A stretch of 64,000 bases of DNA from Atrichornis clamosus (taxonomy: Eukaryota; Chordata; Aves; Passeriformes; Menuridae): assembly GCA_013400975.1 (NCBI GenBank), contig WBMZ01006359.1, positions 18,637 to 82,636 on the forward strand, written 5' to 3'. The first letter of the stretch is position 1, and each line of letters starts with the position of its first letter. Below, in pieces: positions 23,856 to 34,352 of this stretch. The notes beneath the pieces are model-generated. The model saw nothing but the letters and a program-made list of their open reading frames with translations. It ran no database searches and was not told where the DNA came from. A program made the translations under genes and the position numbers.

Positions 23856-26800
23856 ATGCTCCATTTATTTAGGAAGTAAACAGACCCTCTTCTTGCTCTA
23901 GCTATCCCAGCTGCTAATGTTTCCATATAGTCCTACACTTCACCACCTGGCCAGTTATTCCCCCAGGTCCATTTTCAAGCTGCTCTGTTAAGATGCTGTA
24001 GCCTGTTTCAGCTGGGTTAGCTGTAATGGTTTTCGTGGTAGGTCTTGGGAAACCTGCTTCCTTTTCAGTGGAAGAGATGATGGTGGTGCCTGCAAGAACT
24101 GTTCCACCAGCAAATCATGGGGTGATGAAGGGGGGCAGTAGTGGTACGTATGAGGAGGGCAGGGTCTCAGGAATAGTATCTGAGTAGTGGGGACCAGGAC
24201 CTGCAGGTGGAATGTCACAACAGCAGAGAATGTGTGTCAGCATACCAAGGCCATTTTCCAGCCTGTATCACATTATTTTGCTTTACAGGGCATCACCTCT
24301 TATTTATCAACACCTTTTCTGTCAGTTCCTCTGTAATTCACCTGCTGAGCGTGCAGTAAGTATGTTTGTAAGGGGTAGCTCTGCTACAGTAATCCAATCC
24401 TAAGTTTCAGATTGTTGGAAATATAAGTGTTTTGAACAACTTGCACAAGTATCTACTGTCTCCTTGAAGGCAGCTTTGATACCTAGTGTCTGTTTTTCAC
24501 TGATAAGTATTTACACTGGAGAAAGCAACTCAGCATAAGCAACTTTGTCTATTAGCATCTACGTTTACATAGTCTTTTAGAGTACTCACACCTCTCATGA
24601 AGCTGTTGCATTTTTTTTGTTTGGTTCAAAATTTTCACATTTATGAGGTACCTCCCCTAAACCTCAGTACTGCAGAGAGGTCAGGAAGTACCACTGCAGA
24701 CCTTCATGGGACTATTCAGTGAGGCACGACAAGGGCTGTACAACTGCAGTTCTGTGGAAAACGCTGTTTCTACTAAATGCGTGTGGTGTTTTTGACTTTT
24801 TACATGTAAGGAGAGGTGGTCATCCCTACTAAAGGCAAAACCAGGCATGTTTGCAGAGCACTTTATTCAGAAGTTTATTCTGTGACATGACCAATACCCT
24901 ACACAGAATGCCTGGCTCAGCTGTAAATGTTTGCACTGTAGACACCTATTACTAGATGAAATCAATCCCACCCGTGCAATGTACTGTACTGTTAGATTAA
25001 CTCAAAGTATTGTTCCAAGTGCCAAAATCTAACACCTTGATGACTGGGAATATAAAAGCACTTATTTTTCAAATAAATTACACACATGAATCACTTATTT
25101 TCAATATTGATTTGTTCTTATTTTTCATACCTTACATTATTTTGATTTGTCAGTATTTATGACAAAAATATTGCAATGGAAATTCTGATTTTTCTCTTGA
25201 GTCCTCATTTTCATTTATCCTATTATGTTCTTGAACTGAGTCTCTTCTGTGCACGTGCCTTAGCCACCGCTGAGAACACTCATGTTCTGTAACAGGCATC
25301 TCCCTGGGGATAAAAGAGTTAGGGGTAGGGATAAGGATATACCAGGAGGTATCCCTTTGCAGTACAGGTTTTCAGGTGACCTGTACTTTATGTTCATAGC
25401 CCCCTTTAAAATTGTTTGCTCAATTAACCACTCACAAAAAATGTTACTTGCTACATTTCATATTTCTCCAAAACAAAAAAGGCAAAATCTTATTATCTGC
25501 AATTACAAGCTTTATGGGTTTGGTTTTGTTTTTTCAACAAAAAAGAAACATAATTAATAAATTTAAGCAGTAAATATCCCTAACAACCTCCTTTGCTGAT
25601 TCCAATTAATAATGTCTTCTGAAGTATTACTACATCTCTATTGTGTTTATTCTGAATTTTGAACTTCTCCATCAAAGCTAATTGATTCTGAAATGCCCAA
25701 CCAGTAAGGTTTACTAACAGTTTCCCCTGCAAAACTGTTAAGGTAGCTGTGCTTTTTTTCACAATGTCAGCATCTCAGAACAAGTTCAGGAGACTCTCAG
25801 GGGTGAAAAATTTAGCTGCATAATGTCAGCTATTAGATAAAGGCAGTGACAAGGATAGTGCAGCTAAATATCCACTCTCTAATTACATTCTCTTTGAAAA
25901 TTAGAAGTATATGAAAATATAAAAGTTATTACAGTAATGTACAAGTTCAATGCTCTTGGTTACTAATATTAAATAAGCTTTCTGACAAAGCAGGATCCTT
26001 AGACTCAACCTTTCTCTTTGGCTCCTAGAAAAAACTTAAAAGCAAACAACTTAAACAATACTTGTAAAGTATAATTTTACCTTCAAAGTGTATACATTAG
26101 AGTCCTAAACTATATCCATTGCTTAGATGCTAAGCAATATGTTCAATATGCCTGGTTCTATAAGTTAACATAAAGCTTACATTATGGGATTTTCAGGATA
26201 ATAATATTAAAAAGCTAAATGTTGCAAACATAATTTTTTAAAATTCCCACTTTGCTAATGTCTTAGGAGACCAGTATGTGATAAATTATCTCTGTTACCA
26301 AATGTATAAATCTTTGAAAATAACATATGTGTTACATGAATAGCTCATCTTTATTCTACTAACATGATGCCTCTTTTATTAAATTACTACACTCTTGTTT
26401 AACTCTTATACCAAAGATCTAAAATCTGTAATGTATTGCACAGAAACAAAGCCAACCCTTCAGGTAGGTGTCTGAGAAGCATAACTGATTTTCATTGCAT
26501 TATTGTAAAAAAATGCTATAGAAAAATCAACAGAAATCACTAGTGGCACTGTTTAACATATCCTGACTTGTCGAGTCTTTCTGTATTGACCTTTTCCTTT
26601 ATGTTTCCTAGTTTTCTCTTGTAACACCAGAAGAACAAGGTCTGTAATTGTAATTAGATCAATCTGACAATGAGTCACTCTCTGGCAGCTAAAGAGGAAT
26701 TGGGAGAAAAATAATCTAATCTTAAACATGAGTAGTATTTGCTGGAGGGAAGGGAGGAAGGGAGGGTGTATGTAATTTTTTTTTAAAGGAGAATGTAAAA

Positions 26801-27082
26801 TGTGACAGGAATTCATTAATGTTTTTTCTTAAATTTTCTTCATAATCTTGTGCTTTGTGATCTAGAGTAGTTCCTGAGTATGTTGAAAATTCAGTGCTGT
26901 GTTGAAATCACCTGTTAATACATATTTTCTTGTGTATGCAAAATGGCATGTTTCAGTTTTCAATTACATAGTTAGGGGCAGAACTAGTGGCAGAAAAAAG
27001 GCCATGTCTATTTTTGTATCCATTATCCACTGGCACCAGTTCAGAAATTGTAAACATCTCTAGTAGGCACCTGAGCATCCTG
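23856..27082. other. Unassigned, AT-rich DNA
   Basis: Bases 25000-26700 are especially AT-rich. No exon or repeat family recognised. A short purine-rich G-run cluster at 26747-26766 is listed separately. Confidence 0.45.
26747..26766 (+). other. G-quadruplex-type motif
   Basis: Four GGG runs at 26747-26749, 26752-26754, 26760-26762 and 26764-26766 are separated by loops of 2, 5 and 1 bases, which fits the usual G4 pattern. It sits in a purine tract surrounded by AT-rich DNA. Confidence 0.6.
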
Positions 27083-28690
27083 ATCATGGAATGGTTTATA
27101 TTGAAAGGGATCTCAAAGGTCATCTAATTTCAATCCCTCTGCCATGGACAGGGATGCCACCCACTAGATCAGGTTGCTCAGAGCCCCTCCAACGTGTCCT
27201 TGAACACTTCCAGAGATGGGGCATCCACCAGCTCTCTGGGCAGCCTGTGCCAGTGCTTCACTTCCCTCTGAGTAAAGAATTTCCTCCTAACATCTAATCT
27301 AAATCAATCTTCTCTTAGTTTAAACTGGTTGCCTGCTCCTATTGCTATGAACAATGGCTCTCCCATTTTTTTTATAGGCCCCATTAAGTATTGCAAGACT
27401 GCAATGTGGTCCTTCCAGAGCCTTCTCTTCTCCAGGCTGAACAACACCAGCCCTCTCACCTGTCTTTATAGGAGAGATCATCTCTCATGGCCTCCTGATC
27501 ATCCTCATGGCCTCCTCCGGACATGCTCAAACAGATCCATCCATGTCTTTCCTTTGCTGCAGGCCCCAGAGCTGGACACTGCACTCCAGGTGGGGTCTCA
27601 CCAGATTCAAGCAGAGGGGCAGAATCACCTCCTGGCCCTGCTGGCCATGCTGCTTTGGATGCAGCCCAGGATGTGGTTTGCCTTCTGGGTGTGAGCACAC
27701 AGTGCTGGCTTGTGTCCAGCTCTACATCCGCGAGAACCCCCGAGTCCTTCTCCGCAGGGCTGCTCTCAGTGAGTTCCTCTCCCAGTCTGCTCTCATGTCT
27801 GGGATTGCTTCGACACATGTGCAGCCCCTTGCACTTGGATGTGTTGAACTTCATGAGGTTCCCATGGGCCCACCTTTCAAGATTGTCCAGGTGCCCCTGG
27901 GTGCCATCCCATCCTTTTTTTGTGTCAACTGCACTGCTCAGCTTCATGTCATCTGCAAGCTTGCTGAGGGTACCCTTGGTCTCACTATGTCATTGATAAA
28001 GATATTGAACAGCACTGGTCCTAAGACAGAGCCCTGAGGGGCACCACTTGTCACTGGCCTCCACTTGGACACAGAGCCATTGACCACAATTCTCTGGCTG
28101 TGTTCATGCAGCCAATTCCTCATTGACCAAATAGTCTACTGTTCAAATCCACGTCTCTCCAATGTAGAGGTGAGAGTGTCATATGGGACTGTGTCAAAGG
28201 CTGTACAGAAGTCCCGGTAGGTGATATCACTCAGTCTTTCCAGCAGTTGCAGTCATTCCATCATAGAAAGGCAACAGATTGGTCAGGCAGGATTTGCCCT
28301 TATGAAGCAGTGCTGGCTGTCTTCCTGTGCCTTAACATGGGTTTCATGAGGATTGTCTCCATGATCTTCCCAGGCATTGAGATGAGGCTCTCTAGTTCCC
28401 CAAGTCTTACTTAGTGCTATTTTAAAAAAAATATGATTCTCTTTTTCCAGTGACCAGGGACTTTGCCTGACTGCCATGACTTTTCAAATTTGATGCAGGG
28501 CGGCTTAGCAACAACATCAGCCAGATTCCTCAGAACCCTGGGATGCATGTCATCAGGTCCCATAAACTTCTGGCTATTCAGCTTCATTGAGTAGTCCTGA
28601 AGCTCCTTTTCTCTTGTAGTGGGAGAGACTTCACTCCCTCAACCCCACCTGGAGGTTCAGGGACGTGAGAGACATTCAGGGACTTGCGAT
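27083..28690 (-). mobile_element. CR1 LINE with broken reverse transcriptase (minus strand)
   Basis: The largest element here: about 1.6 kb of a 5'-truncated CR1 on the minus strand, with its 3' end near 27083 and its truncated end near 28690. From the minus strand, the ORF2 reverse transcriptase can be followed. [13 protein letters not shown] lies near 28560-28520. Palm motif AFDTVP, with its catalytic aspartate, is at 28201-28185. GAPQGSVLG is at 28047-28021. The ADD of the YADD-type box is at 27957-27949, and a C-terminal 163-codon frame runs 27947-27456. The remaining ~370 bases are 3' sequence close to other CR1 copies. A frame change lies between INDI (about 28000) and the ADD box, and there are further stops (for example near 28130 and 28280), so no functional enzyme can be made. 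The terminal ATTCTATG repeats are eroded to ATCATGGAATGG. CR1 is a non-LTR retrotransposon and not a virus. Confidence 0.93.
27456..27947 (-). pseudogene. CR1 ORF2 C-terminal remnant
   Basis: A 163-codon frame inside the CR1 copy. It starts just after the ADD catalytic box and contains RWAHGNLMKFN, the SSPAEKDSGVLAD block and an LGPAAKERHGW block, which are typical of the region after the polymerase palm in CR1 ORF2. The frame change upstream separates it from the rest of the reverse transcriptase. The long plus-strand frames over the same bases (27507-28037, 27523-27996) are its antisense shadows. Not expected to be translated. Confidence 0.88.
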
Positions 28691-31600
28691 CCTGTGCTGG
28701 TGAAAGCCACCGTTCTTGAGAGGCCTAAGTACAGCCTCAATCTTGGCATAGAAATCTCCAGCTGGCCTTTGTGAAATGCTGAGCTCTGGGCGTGTTTGAG
28801 TTCCTTGTCCTCTCTGAAGCCTGCCTGACTAAACATTTTATCCTCTATAACCTCGAGGTCCAAGCTTGGATTACACTTTTGAGAATAGGCACAGAACTGA
28901 GCAATGACTGTTCCCTTCACAAGATGTCATCTTTGCTGTAGCATCTAGAGTGAAAGTCTCAACTAGGTTGTAAGTTCTTTGATCCAAGGATGATCCTTTC
29001 ATCCTATACATATGCATGGGGTTTGACCTAGTTTTTCATATATTGTGTGACCTTATATATAAGTGACCTTTTTCTGTTTGAATCCTGAATGGGAGGTGCT
29101 TTGTAATGTAAGTATAAACTAAAATAACACTACATAAATGGTAACTTGCTGCATTCTCTATGTTGTGGTCTTGAATTTGTACTTTAATCTCATATGGATA
29201 AAGCTCTTAATATGTACTCAAAAACTGTGACTATCAAAAAGCGGACATGTAGTGTACTGAAAATTTACAACACAGGATAAAAAACTTCTAGAGATAAGAG
29301 AGGCAGGTACATTCTGGTACCAAATGTGGAAGAAACGTTGTGCAGAGGGTCCTTTTGCTTCCTTCAGTATTGTTTAAAATAAAAGTCACCACAGAAATGT
29401 CATTGTCTGATTATTTACTAAAATCAGAAGTTTCACGCTAGAATACATTTTAGTCAAGAAAGACCTTAGGCTTGCCCAAGATTAGCTATGAATTATATTA
29501 GATTTGACATAGAGTGAAGGTGAGTATTGCAATACATAGTAGAAAAAATGCAGCAAGAAATCAGACTGTTATCTATAAAGAGCCTGAAGAATGTTTAGCA
29601 TGAAAACTTGAGGAACTCCAGGTAGTGCATCATAGTGATACATGCACCCAGTGTTTGCTGCCTGTTTGGGCTTGCATAGCTATGAATTCAGACTAAAGGG
29701 GTACTAAGATTCTGAAATATTAAAAAGTCATTGAAATAATGATAGTTCCTTAATCTCGTAGTCAATTAATATGTAAGGCCTCTTCTTCCTTCTTAAATCA
29801 TCTGCCCAGAGTTACAGATTCTCATTCTTTAATCATGTACATGATAAGGAGGCTTGGCGCTGTGCATGGCTGTTATACTTGATGAACTAAAATGTGCTGT
29901 CATTAAGTATGTCCTTGTGTCTGATTTTATACTGTCATATTTGTCTTAGTATAAACATTAATGTTTTTAATTGATTTTTTCTTCTTTTTATCAGCAGTAA
30001 AATATTACTAGGTATTTCTAGTGATAAGTGGGTTTTAAACAGCCTAAAATACTGGAGAGCCTTGAATGTGAAGGTGCAAATGGCCTTGAACCTACAGCTA
30101 TTGCTGTAAGGGATGAAACATTTGAAGTTACATAATAAGCAGATAAAAATTCCAGATATTCTGTAATTAACTCTAGCAGCTCGTACTAAGGTTCTATGTA
30201 TCTGATGGTCTTCTTTGAGCTCTTGTGAGCGTTGTAGGTCCTAGATTAAGTCAAGACTTAAACCCCAGTCCTGAGGTAGAGCTAATCCTGGGAGAAAGCG
30301 CTTAAACTTTTTTCCGTCAGCTGTTGAGAGGTCAGTGACCTTTGAAAACTTATTTACATTAATTTACGTGATTCTGTGGGACAAGTCCTCAGACACATGC
30401 CACTGTGAATTCTAGCCCAGGCAGCAGAATGACTGTAATGTGGCATCTCCCTTTTTCTCTCGTGTCATTACCCCATGAAGTACAAAATGATTGCTCCAGC
30501 TTCTGGGCTGTGTAGGAATCTCTCTAGGACATAGCACAACTGAGAATCTAGTCCACCAGTGTCTGCTCAGAAAATTTACTGCTAATGCTTCTGGTGCCTG
30601 CCACTCTTGCTAGCAGAGCTGTCCTCTGGGCCTTTTCTTGGAAAGACATTTAAATCCCATAACAGAGCAAATTGTGTCTCTCAATAGCTGAGAGCTATTG
30701 TTCTTTGTACAGACAGCATGGAGGTCCCAAGGAACGGGCCCCTGGTTCATCTTACAGCCATGCAACTTTGGGAGAGCCAGCTTCACTTCCCTCAATAATT
30801 TAGTAGAACAATTACTAATCAAATGTACATTTCCATGCTGAAACAGAATCCAAGCCGTAAAGGTAGAGAGGCATCTCAGCATCTAGTTTTCCAGCAGCTG
30901 GTATCACCAAGGTTGTTGACAGATGCACATTTTGAACATACTCCAGAAGCCCAGCCAGAGGATACAGGAAGCTGAAGATCCTTTCTTGCATTAATTAGTA
31001 GGTTTTGCCCACTGAGAAGCCCTTTTCAAGTGTTTCCATTCTAATATTTTTCTGGTACATTAGAATACACCAATTAGGAAATACTTTTAAAAACTGAATA
31101 GCAATAACTGCTTTCTGATCTCTGATGTTGTGTCGTGATTTAGCATTATTTTTAGTAGCTATGGTTGAGTGAGAAGATAGATGTGGATCAGTAGGTGCCT
31201 CCTTTACTGTGGGGTTTTTCCATTTTCAGAGTTGACACAATAATTTTCACTTTAAAACTTTATTCTTGTTGAACCTGACTTGTAGTTAGTATAAATCAAA
31301 CCTACGTTGATTTAAGATCAGCTGAAGCAATGGCATTTTTTGTAAAATCATTGCTTTTCAAAAGATAGTGAGCCTTAAATCTAACTATAAAAACAAATAT
31401 TAAGCAGTGGCCATTAACTTGAATTATGGAACAGAAAACAGAGAAGGATGATATTTGTCTCACAGTGATTAAGGACTAAAAAGTATGCAAGCTGATAGAA
31501 AAATCTCTATTAAGTCTGTCAGCATTTAGTTGTAGTCCATGATATGCACGTGAGTGGTATAAAAATTATGCAGCACACATGTCATCAATGTTAAGCAATG

Positions 31601-31799
31601 CTGTGAAATGTTTCTTTTTATTTCAATTGTCTGAAACTTGCTTAATGCTACATTTTATAATTATATAATTTTAAGTTCAGTTTATTCCATTTAGAAATCA
31701 TACGGAGCTATGGAGAAGAGTAACACTATGAAGAGATTGTGGAGTTTTCCACTAAAGGATCATTGAATATTTTCAGGAAGGTCATGGTGCTTAGCTACC
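28691..31799. other. Unassigned DNA
   Basis: The first ~230 bases may still be CR1-derived, but I cannot match them. An 87-codon minus frame (28920-28657) straddles the element edge and is unidentified. The rest is AT-rich with no recognisable gene. Confidence 0.4.
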
Positions 31800-31823
31800 A
31801 AAAAAAAAAAAAAAAAAAAAAAA
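31800..31823 (+). repeat. Poly(A) run, 24 bases
   Basis: An uninterrupted run of 24 A. No retrocopy body, AATAAA signal or target-site duplication is evident next to it, so it is called only as a mononucleotide repeat. Confidence 0.95.
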
Positions 31824-32091
31824 GGAAGAGGAATTAATTGTTTGTCTGCATTGCAGAGAAGCATAAAACTAGTTCTCCATATAGGAGCACAAGATATGGA
31901 GATAGTTCTGTGAATATATTTGTTTTGGCTGTCCATGACAGCTGAGAAGTAATACATGCCAATTTTATAGCCTCTCTGTGGGAGTACAGTTACTTTATTT
32001 CAAAAAGTGTTTATTTTTTTGCTTTAAAATAGCTTTGGACAGTACTACATATATTGAAATGAGTTTGAATCTGCTTTAAGCTATGCAGGAA

Positions 32092-32130
32092 TGTGTGTGT
32101 GTGAGTGAGTGAGCAAGTGAGTGAGAGAGA
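32092..32130. repeat. Composite microsatellite (TG)n-(GAGT)n-(GA)n
   Basis: About five TG units lead into GTGAGTGAGTGAG, an interrupted GAGT stretch, and then GAGAGAGA. Confidence 0.9.
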
Positions 32131-32641
32131 ATTTAAGCTAGCTCCTAACAAATCTCTGCTCTCTCCTGTTGTCAGAGAAAGATGCACACAGGTGACTAAG
32201 CATCTCAACATGACTTTTGCCGATGATTTTAAACATGATATGATGCAGAAAAGTCGAGATCAGTGCTTCTGTACATTTTGTGATGTCTGTAAGACAGCGA
32301 ATTTTAAATTATAAGATATGGTTATGGTTGTGGAAACCCTAACATTTCTGGCTTTCAGTTATACTAGTATATTAGTAGTGATATAGATGCAGAAGTTAGA
32401 GACCAAGCTGCTTAAGGGTTTGCTCTGGATAGGAGTAATCCAAGTGTCACTGCAGCAGTGGAGATGCTCATGGGTAGCTGAAAAACATCCATTCCTTTGT
32501 CAGTCAGTGCTGCACTGACTTTCTGGAGGTCACAGATTAAGCCAGCGGCACCTTCAGTATATGAGCACACAAATTTATGCTCTCTCACAACCTCAGCAAC
32601 TTTTGAAGGGGAAAAAACGAGATGGGTGGGTGAATCAGAGG

Positions 32642-32700
32642 CACACACACACAATGCATATATCTATATGTGTGTGTATCTGTATACGTGTGCGTATGCT
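32642..32700. repeat. Inverted (CA)6 / (TG)n microsatellite pair
   Basis: CACACACACACA at 32642-32653 is followed 15 bases later by TGTGTGTGT at 32669-32677 and then by TGTATACGTGTGCG. The CA and TG arms are complementary, so the locus can form a hairpin, and it is rich in alternating purine-pyrimidine steps. Confidence 0.85.
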
Positions 32701-33192
32701 TACTTGGGGAGGGGAAGAGGGGCTGATTGGGGTGCATGATGTGTATCTGTACAGAAGACGTCCAGCTCCAGTCTCTCCAGAGTGAGTTGAGTCAAATGCG
32801 GCCCAACACCACAGTTACTGAATAAAAATAAATGCATTTAAGCATATGATTAACACTGAGCATGTCTAGCCTAATTTCAAACCATACATGTGCGTTTGTC
32901 CTTTGCTGCCCTAGAGCCCTCTTGTTCTTAGTTCACATGTGTATAAGGGGTTCTCAACCCCTAATGCAGCATAATTTCACCAAAATTTTCTCACCATGTG
33001 CATAATCCTGGGAGATAAGGAAAAAAGTAAGACAAGAGCTTTGAAGTTGTTTAGGTGTTTACGTGGCAGTTTTCTGGATTGGACCTGGGCATTTGCTGGC
33101 AGTGAACCCCACTGCAAAGGGAAATGTACACTTTCCTATGAAAATATTAACTTTGCAACCATCAGACAAATGCATTGTCCTTTATTTATATG

Positions 33193-33256
33193 GGTTGAAG
33201 GGCTCATTTTGAAAATAAACAACAGGTTGAAGGGCTCATTTTGAAAATAAACAACA
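33193..33256. repeat. Perfect 2x32 bp tandem duplication
   Basis: The 32-base unit starting GGTTGAAGGGCTCATTTT at 33193 is repeated exactly at 33225-33256. The lack of any difference between copies suggests a recent duplication or homogenisation, or an assembly artefact. Confidence 0.95.
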
Positions 33257-34224
33257 CAAGTCAGTATACATCATGAGTGTATACTTGCCTATGGGCCATG
33301 CCAGAATTTGCAGTGGAGCAGTCATTTTTGACACATCTTGTGTGCATATGCTGTGGACGTGAGGAGGTAGATGGCATCCTCTTACCTGGTGCTGGCACAC
33401 TGAAAGGCATTCTGTTCTTTCTTAGAAAGGGAGAAATATGAAACCTCCCAAAGGGAAAGTGTGTCATTTGCATGGGAAAAAGTTTTTCTTTAAATCTGGC
33501 ATTAAAGCTCTGATTAACAGAGACAAAACCACAGAGGCAATCAAAGAAAAATGATCACAGATTGGAAAGGATTTACAGCAGGTTTCCAATACTGAAGTAT
33601 GCTATAAAGACTAAAATCTATAAGGTAATTACAAGATACAAACCAATCAGCATGTCTGGTTCTCCTAAGGGCATCAGCCCTTGCTGGGATGCTAGAAGAG
33701 GCTACCTAATATTTCCCACAGGTGTTGTCAGGAAGAATGCTTCTGCTATGCACAACTTCTGTATTTTCAGTAACTCTTTGGAATAAAATAATTTATTCTT
33801 CACTTATCTATGCTTTACCTTTTACTGAAAAATGACCACTAAACAAACGAGTCTTGGTTTTACTCAAAAAGCCTAAAATGTTGATCAAGATTTTAACTGA
33901 TTGCTAATACATCAGTTTGCTGGGAAATGTGCATTTTTTGTTTGAGGCTAAATTACAGTGATGAGTTTTATTGACTGTGAAGGAGAATACCTGATATCCA
34001 CTTAGAGCCTAGCCATCACAAAACATTTCTGCGGACACTCAATAGTGAAAACAAACAAACTGCTGCTAATGGCAGTCTGAAGTTCATCCTCAGCTAAGTA
34101 CTGCTCTGGGCCAAGCTAAAATAACACCACAGCTCTAGCCAGAGCTCACAAGGCTTGGTTTTCATGTTCTGCCATGGATTGCTGCTAACTGCTATTTGCT
34201 TTAGCGGTCACTCCTTTCCCAGAG
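33257..34224. other. Unassigned DNA
   Basis: Short chance frames only; nothing recognised. Confidence 0.45.
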
Positions 34225-34352
34225 CAGGATTGCAGTCCCCAGCTTTCATGCCTCTTTGTTCTTGTGTGACCTCTTGTACCTTTCCCACTTCATTCTATCT
34301 TTAAAATAGATATAGCACTTCTTCCTACTCGAGAGGGTAAAAATGATAGCAA
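34225..34352 (+). repeat. MIR-like SINE remnant (plus strand)
   Basis: GCAGGATTGCAGTCCCCAGC, CTTGTGTGACCTCTTGTACC, TTCTATCTTTAAAATAGATA, TAGCACTTCTTCCTACTCGA and GAGGGTAAAAATGATAGC follow the order of the MIR core ('gctctgccact...gtgtgacc...catctgtaaaatggggataatagtacc...ctac'). Highly diverged; ends approximate. Confidence 0.48.

Noticed and set aside
27507..28037. 176- and 157-codon plus-strand frames
   Set aside because: They are antisense to the CR1 reverse-transcriptase remnant; the conserved motifs read only on the minus strand.
28141..28152. GTTCAAATCC, resembling a tRNA B box
   Set aside because: It lies inside the CR1 reverse-transcriptase region and has no A box or foldable cloverleaf around it.
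28657..28920. 87-codon minus frame at the upstream edge of the CR1 copy
   Set aside because: It straddles the estimated element boundary and matches no CR1 ORF2 motif I know; probably chance.
32946..32962. AGGGGTTCTCAACCCCT inverted repeat, reminiscent of hAT transposon ends
   Set aside because: Only a 7-bp self-complementary arm pair; no matching opposite terminus or 8-bp target duplication found.
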